Origin: Phyllobacterium sp. OV277
GTDB taxonomy: Bacteria; Pseudomonadota; Alphaproteobacteria; Rhizobiales; Rhizobiaceae
Reading direction: 5' to 3'
DNA length: 64,000 nt
Assembly (NCBI RefSeq): GCF_900104355.1
Contig: NZ_FNIY01000009.1
Location: forward strand, 62,001 to 126,000
Below, piece after piece: positions 56,331 to 63,638 of this stretch. The notes beneath the pieces are model-generated. The model searched no databases, was not told the DNA's origin, and saw nothing but the letters and a program-made list of their open reading frames with translations. Position 1 is the first letter of the stretch. Every line of letters begins with the position of its first letter. Both the position numbers and the translations under genes were made by a program.

Positions 56331-57155
56331 TCAGTCGAAATTGGTGACAAGCTGGTCCATGGCGCGGGACGGTTCCGTACAGCCGGCTTCGCCAACGACG
56401 CGGGCGGGAACCCCGGCGACGGTGACATTATGCGGAACGGGTTTCAACACCACGGAACCGGAAGCGACTTTTGAGCAATGGCCGATTTCAATATTGCCAA
56501 GGATGTTGGCGCCAGCGCCAATAAGAACGCCATGGCGAATCTTTGGATGGCGATCGCCGGTTTCCTTGCCCGTACCGCCAAGCGTTACGCCCTGAAGGAT
56601 CGACACATTGTCTTCAATAACGGCAGTCATCCCCACAACAATGCCGGTGGCATGGTCGAAGAACACACCCTGCCCCATAGGCACGGCGGGATGAATATCC
56701 ACCTGGAAAACCGAGGAAGAGCGGCTCTGCAGATAGAGCGCAAAATCCTTGCGGCCCTCATTCCACAGCCAATGCGCCAGCCGGTGCGTCTGGATTGCCT
56801 GAAATCCCTTGAAATAGAGGATCGGTTCGATGAACCGGGTGCAGGCGGGATCGCGGTCATAAACAGCCTGAATGTCGACGCGCAGGATTTGCGACCAGCC
56901 GGGCGTCGCTTCCATCATCGCGGTAAATGTCTGGCGCAGCAGTTCCGATTCCACATCCGGATGATCAAGCCGCTGCGAAATGCGGTGAATAACCGCCTGT
57001 TCCAGCGACTGGTGGTTGAGAATCGTGGTGTAAAGGAACGTGGCAAGAAGAGGCTCCTGACGGATCGTCTCTTCGGCTTCGGCGCGGATGGAAAGCCAAA
57101 TCGGGTCCATCTGCTTGACTGAACCGGCCAATTTCATCGGGTTGCTTGCGGACAT
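56331..57155 (-). CDS. cysE: Serine O-acetyltransferase
   Basis: First step of cysteine synthesis, serine plus acetyl-CoA to O-acetylserine. 274 residues: N-terminal helical domain (DPIWLSIRAEAEE near 17) and C-terminal left-handed beta helix (FDHATGIVVGMTAVIED with catalytic His, LQGVTLGGTG). It ends with a hydrophobic/acidic tail in VTNFD that could dock to cysteine synthase. DUF3126 follows in the same direction. Confidence 0.95.
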   Translation of the reverse strand: MSASNPMKLAGSVKQMDPIWLSIRAEAEETIRQEPLLATFLYTTILNHQSLEQAVIHRISQRLDHPDVESELLRQTFTAMMEATPGWSQILRVDIQAVYDRDPACTRFIEPILYFKGFQAIQTHRLAHWLWNEGRKDFALYLQSRSSSVFQVDIHPAVPMGQGVFFDHATGIVVGMTAVIEDNVSILQGVTLGGTGKETGDRHPKIRHGVLIGAGANILGNIEIGHCSKVASGSVVLKPVPHNVTVAGVPARVVGEAGCTEPSRAMDQLVTNFD

Positions 57156-57267
57156 GTCCTACTCCAGGCAATCAGCCAATATTCTTGCTTCATCCCCTAG
57201 CATACGGCAAAAATGATATTCTGACACTTCAAATTCCTGAACTCTGGCCCCAAGAAAAATTGAAGAT

Positions 57268-58076
57268 ATGATCGACTTGTCTGAACATCATCCGGCACTG
57301 CCAGAGGGTCTGCATTTCACGCATTCGGACTATACCGCTACCATTTTCTTCGACAGGCCCGCCAGAAAAAACGCCATCACTGCCGCGATGTGGGCTGCAT
57401 TGCCGCAACTCATGGCTCATTTGGACGGCAATCCTGACGTGCGCGTTGTGGTTTTTGAGGGCGTGGGAAGCGATTTTTCTGCCGGTGCTGATATCAGCGA
57501 ATTTGAAACGGTGCGCAAAGATGCGCAGACAGCGCGCCTTTATGAAACGCAGAATGTCCAAGCTTTTGAAGCTGTTCGCAAGTTTTCCAAACCCAGCATA
57601 GCAGCCATTCGCGGCATCTGCTTTGGTGGTGCATTCGGTATTGCAGCGGCTTGCGACCTCAGACTGGCAACGGATGATGCACGATTTTGCGTTCCACCGG
57701 CAAAGCTCGGCCTTGCCTATCCGCGTCAGGCAATGGCGATATTGTCGAGGCTGTTGGTCCGCAAATGGCACGCTTTCTCACTTTTACCGGCGCTGTTATC
57801 AATGCGGAAACGGCGTTCAAAAGTGGCTTTCTGCTTGAGATCACCAACGCTGGACAACTTGACGAGCGCGTATCAGCGATCTCTGCGGAGATAAGCGGCA
57901 ATGCACCGCTCAGCATCAAGGCATCCAAACAGGCGATCCGCGCATCCATCACACGCGAACCTGCCGATCTCGATCAGGCGGACCGTCTGGGTGACATGAC
58001 ATTCGAAAGTCTCGATTATGCCGAGGGACGCGCGGCCTTTCGCGAAAAACGCAAGCCGCGTTTCAACGGCACATAA
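57268..58076 (+). pseudogene. Enoyl-CoA hydratase/isomerase, single-base frameshift
   Basis: Crotonase-family gene broken by one missing base. The first frame runs from 57268 with FEGVGSDFSAGADISEF (oxyanion hole) and IRGICFGGAFGIAAACDLRL, to KLGLAYPRQAM. From 57735 the homology continues in another frame (GDIVEAVGPQMARFLTFTG) to the stop at 58074-58076. Adding one G to the GG at 57735-57736 restores a single 269-residue protein. Either a real inactivation or a sequencing error in a G run. Confidence 0.85.
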
Positions 58077-58079
58077 CCG

Positions 58080-58850
58080 TTAAAGCGGGTGTTCCTTGAG
58101 GAATTTAACCACGGCTTCCTTGAATACCTTGTCGCCCACCGCAAGCATATGATCGCGGTTTGGGATATCGATGGCCTCGCCATGCGGCATCAGGGCCGCG
58201 AGCTTATGCGGACTGCCGCCAATATCATCCTTCGTTCCCACGGCAACCAGTGCAGGCTGGGTGATGCGCGCCATATTGGCTTCGCTGATTTCCTCCTTGG
58301 AGGTGATCACACAGGCGGCCAGCGCAATCTTGTCGCTTTTGGTTTTGTCAGCAAACATGCGGAACATTTTTCCGCGCGGATGCGTCACTGATTCAGCGTC
58401 ATCAGCCAGCAGTGCCTCGGCAATGGGATTCCAGTCACCGGCGCCTTCGACCATGCCAATGCCAAGCCCGCCAAAGATAACATCATGCACCAGTTCCGGA
58501 TGTTCCAAGGCCAGAAAGGCGGTAATGCGCGCACCCATGGAATAGCCCATCACATGGGCTTTTTTGATACCGAGATGCTTGAGCAACGCAGCAGCGTCAC
58601 CCGCCATCAGTGTCGGCGTATACAGTGATTTTTCGTGCGGCTTATCGGATTGGCCATGACCACGATTGTCAATGGCAATCGCCCGGTAGCCAGCGGCCGT
58701 CAGCGTCGGAACCCAACCCGGTTGAACCCAATTGTAAAAATGCGATGAGGCAAAGCCATGGATGAGCAGGATCGGTTCGCCCTCGCCTTCATCAATATAA
58801 GCGAGTTTTACTCCAGCATTTTCAAAGAATTTCATAGGGTGGGTACTCAT
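58080..58850 (-). CDS. Alpha/beta hydrolase
   Basis: 256-residue serine hydrolase. Oxyanion segment LLIHGFASSHFNW-like (LLIHGFASSHFYNW) near 28, nucleophile in MGYSMGARIT near 101, acid/base near GTKDDIGG and the catalytic His in NRDHMLAV near the C-terminus. Start at 58850 (or 58835); neither has a clear ribosome binding site. A longer frame to 58994 is made of the intergenic repeat and is not real. Substrate unknown (esterase, lactonase or similar). Confidence 0.88.
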   Translation of the reverse strand: MSTHPMKFFENAGVKLAYIDEGEGEPILLIHGFASSHFYNWVQPGWVPTLTAAGYRAIAIDNRGHGQSDKPHEKSLYTPTLMAGDAAALLKHLGIKKAHVMGYSMGARITAFLALEHPELVHDVIFGGLGIGMVEGAGDWNPIAEALLADDAESVTHPRGKMFRMFADKTKSDKIALAACVITSKEEISEANMARITQPALVAVGTKDDIGGSPHKLAALMPHGEAIDIPNRDHMLAVGDKVFKEAVVKFLKEHPL

Positions 58851-58910
58851 TGATTTGGTGCAAAAGTAAGAGGGTTTTTGCTGGGATACAAGTTCATGGG
58901 TTTGAATGTG

Positions 58911-59050
58911 GTCGTGGTTCGTGGTTCGTGGTTCGACAAGCTCACCATGAGGGAGAGTGAGGATGCAACGATAATCGCAGAAATTGCAGATCATAAAGAT
59001 TGCAGAATAAAGCTCCCCTCATCCTGAGCCTGTCGAAGGGCGAACCACGC
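58911..59050. repeat. Intergenic element, family 2, copy D
   Basis: Starts with repeated GTGGTTC and GGTTCGACAAGCTCACCATG, has the GATGCAACGATAATCGC core, a TTGCAGAATAAAGC piece, and ends with CATCCTGAGCCTGTCGAAGG then CGAACCACGC. It lies between two genes of the same direction. Confidence 0.82.
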
Positions 59051-59066
59051 ACAATGTTTATGCAGT

Positions 59067-59579
59067 CTACTTCTTGGCACACTTTCCACAAACCGCAGCA
59101 ATGGCAGGATGATGCACCTTATCACCAACAGCAACACCCAATCGCCGTGCCGTGCCAGCTTTGACTTCGATAACGAACCGCGCGGCACCGCCTGAGGAAA
59201 TCGTGGCACGAGAAAACGGTACCGCATTTTCGCGAATAGCCGAGACGCGCCCGTTTTCATCGAGGAAAATCATGTCGAGTGCCGAAGGCGTGTTTTCCAT
59301 CCACATGGTGACCAGACGGCTTTCCTCAAACACAAACAGCATGGCGCTGTTGTCTTTCAGATCGGTGCGGAACATCAGGCCGCGCTCGCGTTCTTCATCC
59401 GTATCGGCCACCTCAACCTGAAAGGGCACATCGCCCTTTGCGGTGTTGATGACAAGCGGTGCCGCATCGATTGCCAGATGCATCGGCTGCTGATCGGCTG
59501 CGCGCACGGGCAATACGGCAAAAGCAAGCACAAAAAAGCCGATCAGGAGAGATCGGCACAATCTGATCGATAGTGTCAT
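59067..59579 (-). CDS. DUF192 family secreted protein
   Basis: 170 residues with a signal peptide (IGFFVLAFAVLPVRA near 13-27) and a DUF192 domain: EVADTDEERERGLMFR near 56-71, RLVTMWMENTPSALDMIFLD near 89-108. The family is common and has no firm enzymatic role. It ends with a cysteine pair (VCGKCAKK). It follows the dual cold-shock gene by 10 bases, the usual arrangement in Rhizobiales. Confidence 0.88.
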   Translation of the reverse strand: MTLSIRLCRSLLIGFFVLAFAVLPVRAADQQPMHLAIDAAPLVINTAKGDVPFQVEVADTDEERERGLMFRTDLKDNSAMLFVFEESRLVTMWMENTPSALDMIFLDENGRVSAIRENAVPFSRATISSGGAARFVIEVKAGTARRLGVAVGDKVHHPAIAAVCGKCAKK

Positions 59580-59589
59580 CGGGAAATCT

Positions 59590-60171
59590 TTAATGGGATG
59601 CCGGCAGTTGCGTGCCGATATCGGGGTGAACCTCGGATGCCATCAGGCCCTTGTCGCCATTGCCAAAGCGAATGAGCACGACCTGTCCCGGACGCAGTTC
59701 GGTCAGACCGAAGCGGCGCAGGGTTTCCATATGAATGAAAATATCCTCGGTGCCTTCGCCGCGGGTAAGGAAGCCAAAGCCCTTGGTCCGGTTGAACCAT
59801 TTGACCAGAACACGTTCCAGACCGCTTGAAGGCGTGACAGTGACATGTGTGCGCACCGGCGGCAGTTCCGTCGGGTGAACAGCGGTGGAGCTGTCCATGG
59901 AAAGCACGCGAAAACACTGCATGCCGCGCTCGCCCTGCTTGACCTCGCAAACAACGCGCGAACCCTCAAGCGCAGTCTGGAAGCCATCACGGCGCAGGCA
60001 GGTCACATGCAGAAGAATATCCGGCAGATCAGAATTATCAGGGACAACAAAACCATATCCCTTGGCGACGTCGAACCATTTGATAGCGCCCGCAACCTCG
60101 ATGAGGTCGAGGCCATCGGACAATTGTTCATCATCGGGGGAATGCTGGGCTGATACTGGTCTGTCTGACAT
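59590..60171 (-). CDS. Dual cold-shock-domain protein
   Basis: 193 residues with two cold-shock domains (about 27-92 and 116-180). RNA-binding motifs are AIKWFDVAKGYGFVVP and VKWFNRTKGFGFLTR, both with the usual aromatic residues; DILLHV and DIFIHM are the second motifs. Single-strand nucleic-acid chaperone. A small hairpin (CTGTTTTT/AAAAACAG at 60261-60280) is in its upstream region. Co-transcribed with the DUF192 gene. Confidence 0.92.
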   Translation of the reverse strand: MSDRPVSAQHSPDDEQLSDGLDLIEVAGAIKWFDVAKGYGFVVPDNSDLPDILLHVTCLRRDGFQTALEGSRVVCEVKQGERGMQCFRVLSMDSSTAVHPTELPPVRTHVTVTPSSGLERVLVKWFNRTKGFGFLTRGEGTEDIFIHMETLRRFGLTELRPGQVVLIRFGNGDKGLMASEVHPDIGTQLPASH

Positions 60172-60438
60172 GAAGCGAGCCCTCCTCTCCTGAAACCAAA
60201 CACTGATTCTCTTAATTCAGAATAACACCTGTCCGATGGATGAGGGCAAGTATCATCTGACTGTTTTTGTTGAAAAACAGGTGCAAATCTCTTCAACACC
60301 CGGTCAACCGCCCTTCACAAGACCGTTAATTTGTGGAGCCACCAAAATAATGTTACCAAAAAGTCGTAGGCGTTTCGCCTGAGCAATCCGATGATTGCCC
60401 CAATCTTTCACACACTGACGAACATCCAAGGGAAAACG

Positions 60439-60879
60439 ATGCGCTATCTTCACACAATGGTCCGCGTCCGCGATGTCGCTGAATCGCTGGATTTTTACTG
60501 CAATAAATTTGGCCTTGAGGAGATCAGGCGTACGGAAAATGAAAAAGGCCGCTTCACGCTGATCTTTCTGGCGGCACCTGACGATAAGGGTCGCGCAGTC
60601 GCCGAACGGGCACCGGAACTCGAACTGACATTCAACTGGGACCCGGAAACCTATACGGGCGGACGCAATTTCGGCCACCTCGCCTATGCCGTCGAGAACA
60701 TCTATGAGACCTGCCAGACTCTGCAGGACAAGGGCGTTACCATCAATCGCCCGCCGCGTGACGGCAATATGGCCTTCATCCGCTCGCCCGACGGCATTTC
60801 CATCGAGCTCATCCAGAAAGGTCCCGCCCTGCCGCCGCAGGAGCCGTGGCTGTCCATGCCGAACACCGGAAGCTGGTAA
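60439..60879 (+). CDS. gloA: Lactoylglutathione lyase (glyoxalase I)
   Basis: 146 residues, converting the methylglyoxal-glutathione adduct to S-lactoylglutathione. The four metal ligands of the two half-domains are present: His5 (LHTMVRVRD), Glu62 (PELELTFNW), His80 (FGHLAYAV) and Glu123 (ISIELIQKG). The ATG at 60439 follows AAGGGA; an in-frame ATG at 60391 is less likely. The length suits the nickel-type bacterial enzyme. Confidence 0.95.
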   Translation: MRYLHTMVRVRDVAESLDFYCNKFGLEEIRRTENEKGRFTLIFLAAPDDKGRAVAERAPELELTFNWDPETYTGGRNFGHLAYAVENIYETCQTLQDKGVTINRPPRDGNMAFIRSPDGISIELIQKGPALPPQEPWLSMPNTGSW

Positions 60880-60970
60880 TTCTGCTATTGTCGTTCATCG
60901 CCGCTCCTGATGGGGCGGCGCTGACCACAGGCACTCAATCTAGGTACAACTCCCAATACCTTGTGCATCC

Positions 60971-60994
60971 CATATAATGTAGTTACATTATATG
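60971..60994. promoter_or_regulatory. Palindromic operator over the brnT start
   Basis: Eleven-base arms CATATAATGTA and its exact complement, separated by GT. The left arm contains a perfect -10 TATAAT (60973-60978) and the right arm ends on the brnT ATG (60992-60994). BrnA-type antitoxins bind as ribbon-helix-helix dimers to such sites and repress their own operon, so this is the likely operator. The leader of the message would be only about seven bases. Confidence 0.75.
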
Positions 60995-61240
60995 AAGGTC
61001 GTATGGGATGAACCAAAGCGCCAGCAGAACCTCGCCAAGCACGGCTTGGACTTTGCCGATTTGTTGATCGAGTTCTTTCTGGATGCGCACATTGAAAATG
61101 CCAGGAATGGCCGTTTTTTAGCTATTGGTGATTACAACGGACAGACCATCGTCGCAGTCGTGTTCAAACTGCTCGGATCAGAAGCGCTTTCAGTTATTTC
61201 CATGCGATACGCAAGCCGGAAAGAAAGGAGCCGTTCATGA
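60992..61240 (+). CDS. brnT: BrnT family toxin
   Basis: 82-residue RelE-fold ribonuclease toxin of the BrnT (DUF497) family. Typical start with WDEPKRQQNLAKHGLDF near 5-21 and C-terminal VISMRYASRKERSR. It would inhibit translation by cutting RNA until bound by BrnA. No ribosome binding site precedes the ATG, which suggests leaderless or near-leaderless translation. The TGA overlaps the antitoxin start by 4 bases (ATGA). Confidence 0.92.
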   Translation: MKVVWDEPKRQQNLAKHGLDFADLLIEFFLDAHIENARNGRFLAIGDYNGQTIVAVVFKLLGSEALSVISMRYASRKERSRS

Positions 61241-61662
61241 CAGCAAAATGGCCCAGCTTCATCACCAAAGATCTTGGTCAGACTCCCGAAGACGATGCGG
61301 AAATGATGCGTCGGTGGGAAGTCTATGACCGGGAGATGCAGGCTCTCATAGCTGCCGGAGGCGTTCATATGGACGATGACGGCTGGTGGGTTGACGATGC
61401 GACTAGTGAATTGATTGGCCCCGACCCGGAAATCGAGCGGCCTCTTACGGACGAAGAATTGACGCGTGCGCGGCCCTTCAAGGACGCATTTCCCGAATTG
61501 TACGAAAGCATCCAGCGCGCCCGAGGGCGTCCACCCGTCGATACTCCCAAAAAGCAGATAACGCTTCGTGTTGATCAGGATGTGATCGCCAAGTTCAAAG
61601 CGACGGGTAAAGGCTGGCAAAGCCGTATCAACGAAGTGCTCAAACAGGCAAAGGTGAAATAG
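61237..61662 (+). CDS. brnA: BrnA family antitoxin
   Basis: 141 residues. The N-terminal ~90 residues are acidic and probably form the toxin-neutralising part; the C-terminus has the BrnA DNA-binding signature PKKQITLRVDQDVIAKFKA followed by RINEVLKQAKVK. It should neutralise BrnT and repress the operon through the palindrome at 60971-60994. Longer than many BrnA proteins (usually about 90-100 residues) because of the N-terminal region. Confidence 0.9.
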   Translation: MTAKWPSFITKDLGQTPEDDAEMMRRWEVYDREMQALIAAGGVHMDDDGWWVDDATSELIGPDPEIERPLTDEELTRARPFKDAFPELYESIQRARGRPPVDTPKKQITLRVDQDVIAKFKATGKGWQSRINEVLKQAKVK

Positions 61663-61699
61663 GTCGGCAATCTTTGTCTGGTCTCGTTTACCCTGCCGG

Positions 61700-61834
61700 T
61701 GCGTTGCGCGCAGCGTCCAAGAAGCGATAACGCGGGTGCTTCAGGAGAAAGTTGTTTTCCTCGCAGATGGAGAGAATATTGATGGTGCTTCCGGTGTGAG
61801 GCTTCGCAGCCCGATGAGTCCATCTACTCCCTAG
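61700..61834 (+). pseudogene. Tail of a decayed HTH gene (type B)
   Basis: The plus-strand frame ending at the TAG of 61832-61834 reads RSVQEAITRVLQEKVVFLAD then GENIDGASGVRLR, closely matching the C-terminus of the HTH gene at 62728 (IMRVLQEKIVFLSNG...GVRLK). The DNA-binding part is missing. It is followed directly by the same leader (GGTCTATATTGCCG) that precedes the next HTH pair, so it is the remnant of an upstream copy of the tandem unit. Confidence 0.75.
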
Positions 61835-61860
61835 GTCTATATTGCCGCCAATCGACTGTT

Positions 61861-62151
61861 ATGAAAAAGTCGCAGTTGGCCGATGCATGGGAGAACGCGT
61901 TGCTGACAACTGGGAACCAGATCAAAGCTGCGCGTGCATTGGCAGGTATGGGACAAAAATCCCTTGCTGATGCGGCCAGAGTTGGAATCAACACGATCCG
62001 CAACTTCGAAGCATCAGGCAAAGAGGCCGTCCAAGGCAGGATTGGCACTCTGGAAGCAATACGAAATGCGCTTTTCAAGGCTGGTGTGGAACTACTCGAT
62101 GATGGGCAGCCATCGACCAGCGGTCCTGGCGTCAGGCTTCGGAAAGAATGA
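61861..62151 (+). CDS. Small HTH regulator, type A copy 1
   Basis: 96 residues. Helix-turn-helix of the Cro/CI type at about 21-50 (ARALAGMGQKSLADAARVGI), then NTIRNFEASG and a C-terminal GVRLRKE tail of the single-domain alphaproteobacterial XRE family. It is intact, with the same leader 14-27 bases upstream as copy 2. The stop is 4 bases before the TTG of the type B gene. Its copy at 62460 has a frameshift. Target unknown; it could regulate this islet. Confidence 0.85.
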   Translation: MKKSQLADAWENALLTTGNQIKAARALAGMGQKSLADAARVGINTIRNFEASGKEAVQGRIGTLEAIRNALFKAGVELLDDGQPSTSGPGVRLRKE

Positions 62152-62155
62152 CGAA

Positions 62156-62395
62156 TTGATCTCCCCTGCCCAATGCCGCGCAGGTCGCGCCCTTCTCCAA
62201 TGGTCTCAACAACAGCTTGCGGACGCGGCCCATATCGGCGTCGTGACCGTGCGGCAGTTCGAAAGCGGTGCGGCTGAACCGCGCCACGCAACGCTTGATG
62301 TCATAAAACGCGCTTTTGAAGCCGCAGGGGTCATTTTTGAAGCTCGCGGTGAATTGGTTCCCGGCGGCCCCGGCGTTCGTCTCGCGGAAGGATAA
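62156..62395 (+). CDS. Small HTH regulator, type B copy 1 (TTG start)
   Basis: 79 residues. Start TTG at 62156, nine bases after GGAAAG; the next residues (ISPAQCRAGRALLQWSQQ) align with type B copy 2, which also starts with TTG. Helix-turn-helix near 16-40 (ADAAHIGVVTVRQFESG), then the helical tail with GVRLAEG. An in-frame ATG far upstream (61934) would make an unrelated 74-residue extension and is not used. Confidence 0.82.
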   Translation: MISPAQCRAGRALLQWSQQQLADAAHIGVVTVRQFESGAAEPRHATLDVIKRAFEAAGVIFEARGELVPGGPGVRLAEG

Positions 62396-62459
62396 ATCGG
62401 TACGTCTAAGGTCTATATTGCCGTCAACGCATTGCTATGGGACAGTTGTTTGATGTCGA

Positions 62460-62711
62460 TTGTTGGAGAAAACATTGCTCACGACTGGCAATCAGCTTCG
62501 TGCCGCACGCGCACTTATTGATATGGATCAAACAACACTCGCCAAAAGTGCGGGTCTGAACATCAACACCATAAGCGCCATGGAAAAGAAGGGAGCGACT
62601 GGACTTACAAGCGGGCTCGACAAAATATACAAAATTATGCGCGTTCTTGAGGAAGCCGGCGTCGAATTCCTGAACCATGGGCAACCCGGTGTAAGACTGA
62701 GGAAAGATTGA
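62460..62711 (+). CDS. Small HTH regulator, type A copy 2 (probably frameshifted N-terminus)
   Basis: 83 residues from the TTG at 62460; the body (LLTTGNQLRAARALIDMDQ, NINTISAMEKKG, GVRLRKD) matches type A copy 1. The natural start seems to be the ATG at 62437: with one G added to the GG at 62465-62466 the frame reads MGQLFDVDCWEKTLLTTGNQ, matching copy 1. As written, the ATG frame is broken, so the gene is either truncated to a TTG start, or a pseudogene, or affected by a base-call error. Confidence 0.65.
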   Translation: MLEKTLLTTGNQLRAARALIDMDQTTLAKSAGLNINTISAMEKKGATGLTSGLDKIYKIMRVLEEAGVEFLNHGQPGVRLRKD

Positions 62712-62727
62712 TGGAACAGGGGGAAAC

Positions 62728-62958
62728 TTGATAAACCCTGATCAATGCAGAGCGGCGCGCGCCCTCGCCAATATGTCTCAGGATGATCTTGCCAAGGCTG
62801 CCAAGGTGGGCTTGTCGACAGTTCGCAATTTCGAAACAGGCCGCTCCGTACCCGTCACCAATAATCTGGAAGCCATTATGCGGGTGCTTCAGGAAAAGAT
62901 TGTGTTTCTCTCCAATGGTCAGCATGCTGAAGGCGGACCGGGTGTGAGGCTTAAATAG
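62728..62958 (+). CDS. Small HTH regulator, type B copy 2 (TTG start)
   Basis: 76 residues with TTG start at 62728 preceded by GGGGGAAAC. Begins INPDQCRAARALANMSQDD and has the helix-turn-helix AKAAKVGLSTVRNFETGR near 25-42, then IMRVLQEKIVFLSNGQ and GVRLK. The stop TAG is directly followed by the ATG of the next gene, which is thus co-transcribed and probably translated by coupling. It is the last HTH gene of the tandem set. Confidence 0.83.
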   Translation: MINPDQCRAARALANMSQDDLAKAAKVGLSTVRNFETGRSVPVTNNLEAIMRVLQEKIVFLSNGQHAEGGPGVRLK

Positions 62959-63594
62959 ATGACAAACCAGATTATTTCGTTCCGGGAATTCCTTAAAACC
63001 GGAATCCTCGGACCGCTTTCCACTGATATGAAACTGATCGACGTGGCCGAGGCATTGGGTGTGCCCACTTTCTTTTTTCTTCATCCCGACACTGAAGATG
63101 TGCCCGTCTATTGGGGTTACAATAAACTCGAGATTTCTTTCGAAGTTGAATCTCCTCATCCGATGCAATGGTTTCAGATAGAACATGCCGGTGGGCTGGA
63201 GGGCGATTTTGAGGCCATTTCAGACAAGATTCTGCTTGCCCTTGATGGCTTCAATGGAGACACGAAGCCGTCAGAATTTCTACTTGGCGAATTATGGAAT
63301 CCGGACGAAGTTATCGTAAATTTGGGTGCTTTGGCAGACGATATTGCGCTCAATATTTGTGCGGGGAAAATATCTGTTCTCTTCCAGTTGGATTCTACAT
63401 TCATAGTGGACGGCGATGCCGAGCGTTATATTGTGACAGCGGACATCATCCAGATCATCAATGATATTGACGGAAGAACCAGTCTCGACAGTGTTTACTC
63501 TCATTTAAGTGCGGAAGACGCCATAAAATCCAACACGTGGAGACATCCAATTCGGATCACTGGTCGCGAATATCTTAAGGCTATCTCGATCTGA
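62959..63594 (+). CDS. Hypothetical protein, immunity-like appearance
   Basis: 211 residues, not recognised as a named family. The N-terminus (FREFLKTGILGPLSTDMKL, then DVAEALGVPTFFF) and the following VPVYWGYNKLEISFE look like the G-L-G-P-L ... M ... DV ... LG-x-P pattern of small proteins often found as toxin-immunity or phage-islet genes. Cytoplasmic, acidic, one Cys. No gap separates it from the HTH gene upstream. Function unknown; it may be the effector, cargo or immunity part of the islet. Confidence 0.6.
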   Translation: MTNQIISFREFLKTGILGPLSTDMKLIDVAEALGVPTFFFLHPDTEDVPVYWGYNKLEISFEVESPHPMQWFQIEHAGGLEGDFEAISDKILLALDGFNGDTKPSEFLLGELWNPDEVIVNLGALADDIALNICAGKISVLFQLDSTFIVDGDAERYIVTADIIQIINDIDGRTSLDSVYSHLSAEDAIKSNTWRHPIRITGREYLKAISI

Positions 63595-63638
63595 TTTCGA
63601 ACGTGAGACCTCTGCATCAACTGTACCGAGCACAGTTT

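Noticed and set aside
58851-58994. N-terminal extension of the alpha/beta hydrolase
   Set aside because: Encodes LPHGELVEPRTTN, a signature of the intergenic repeat, not of the hydrolase family.
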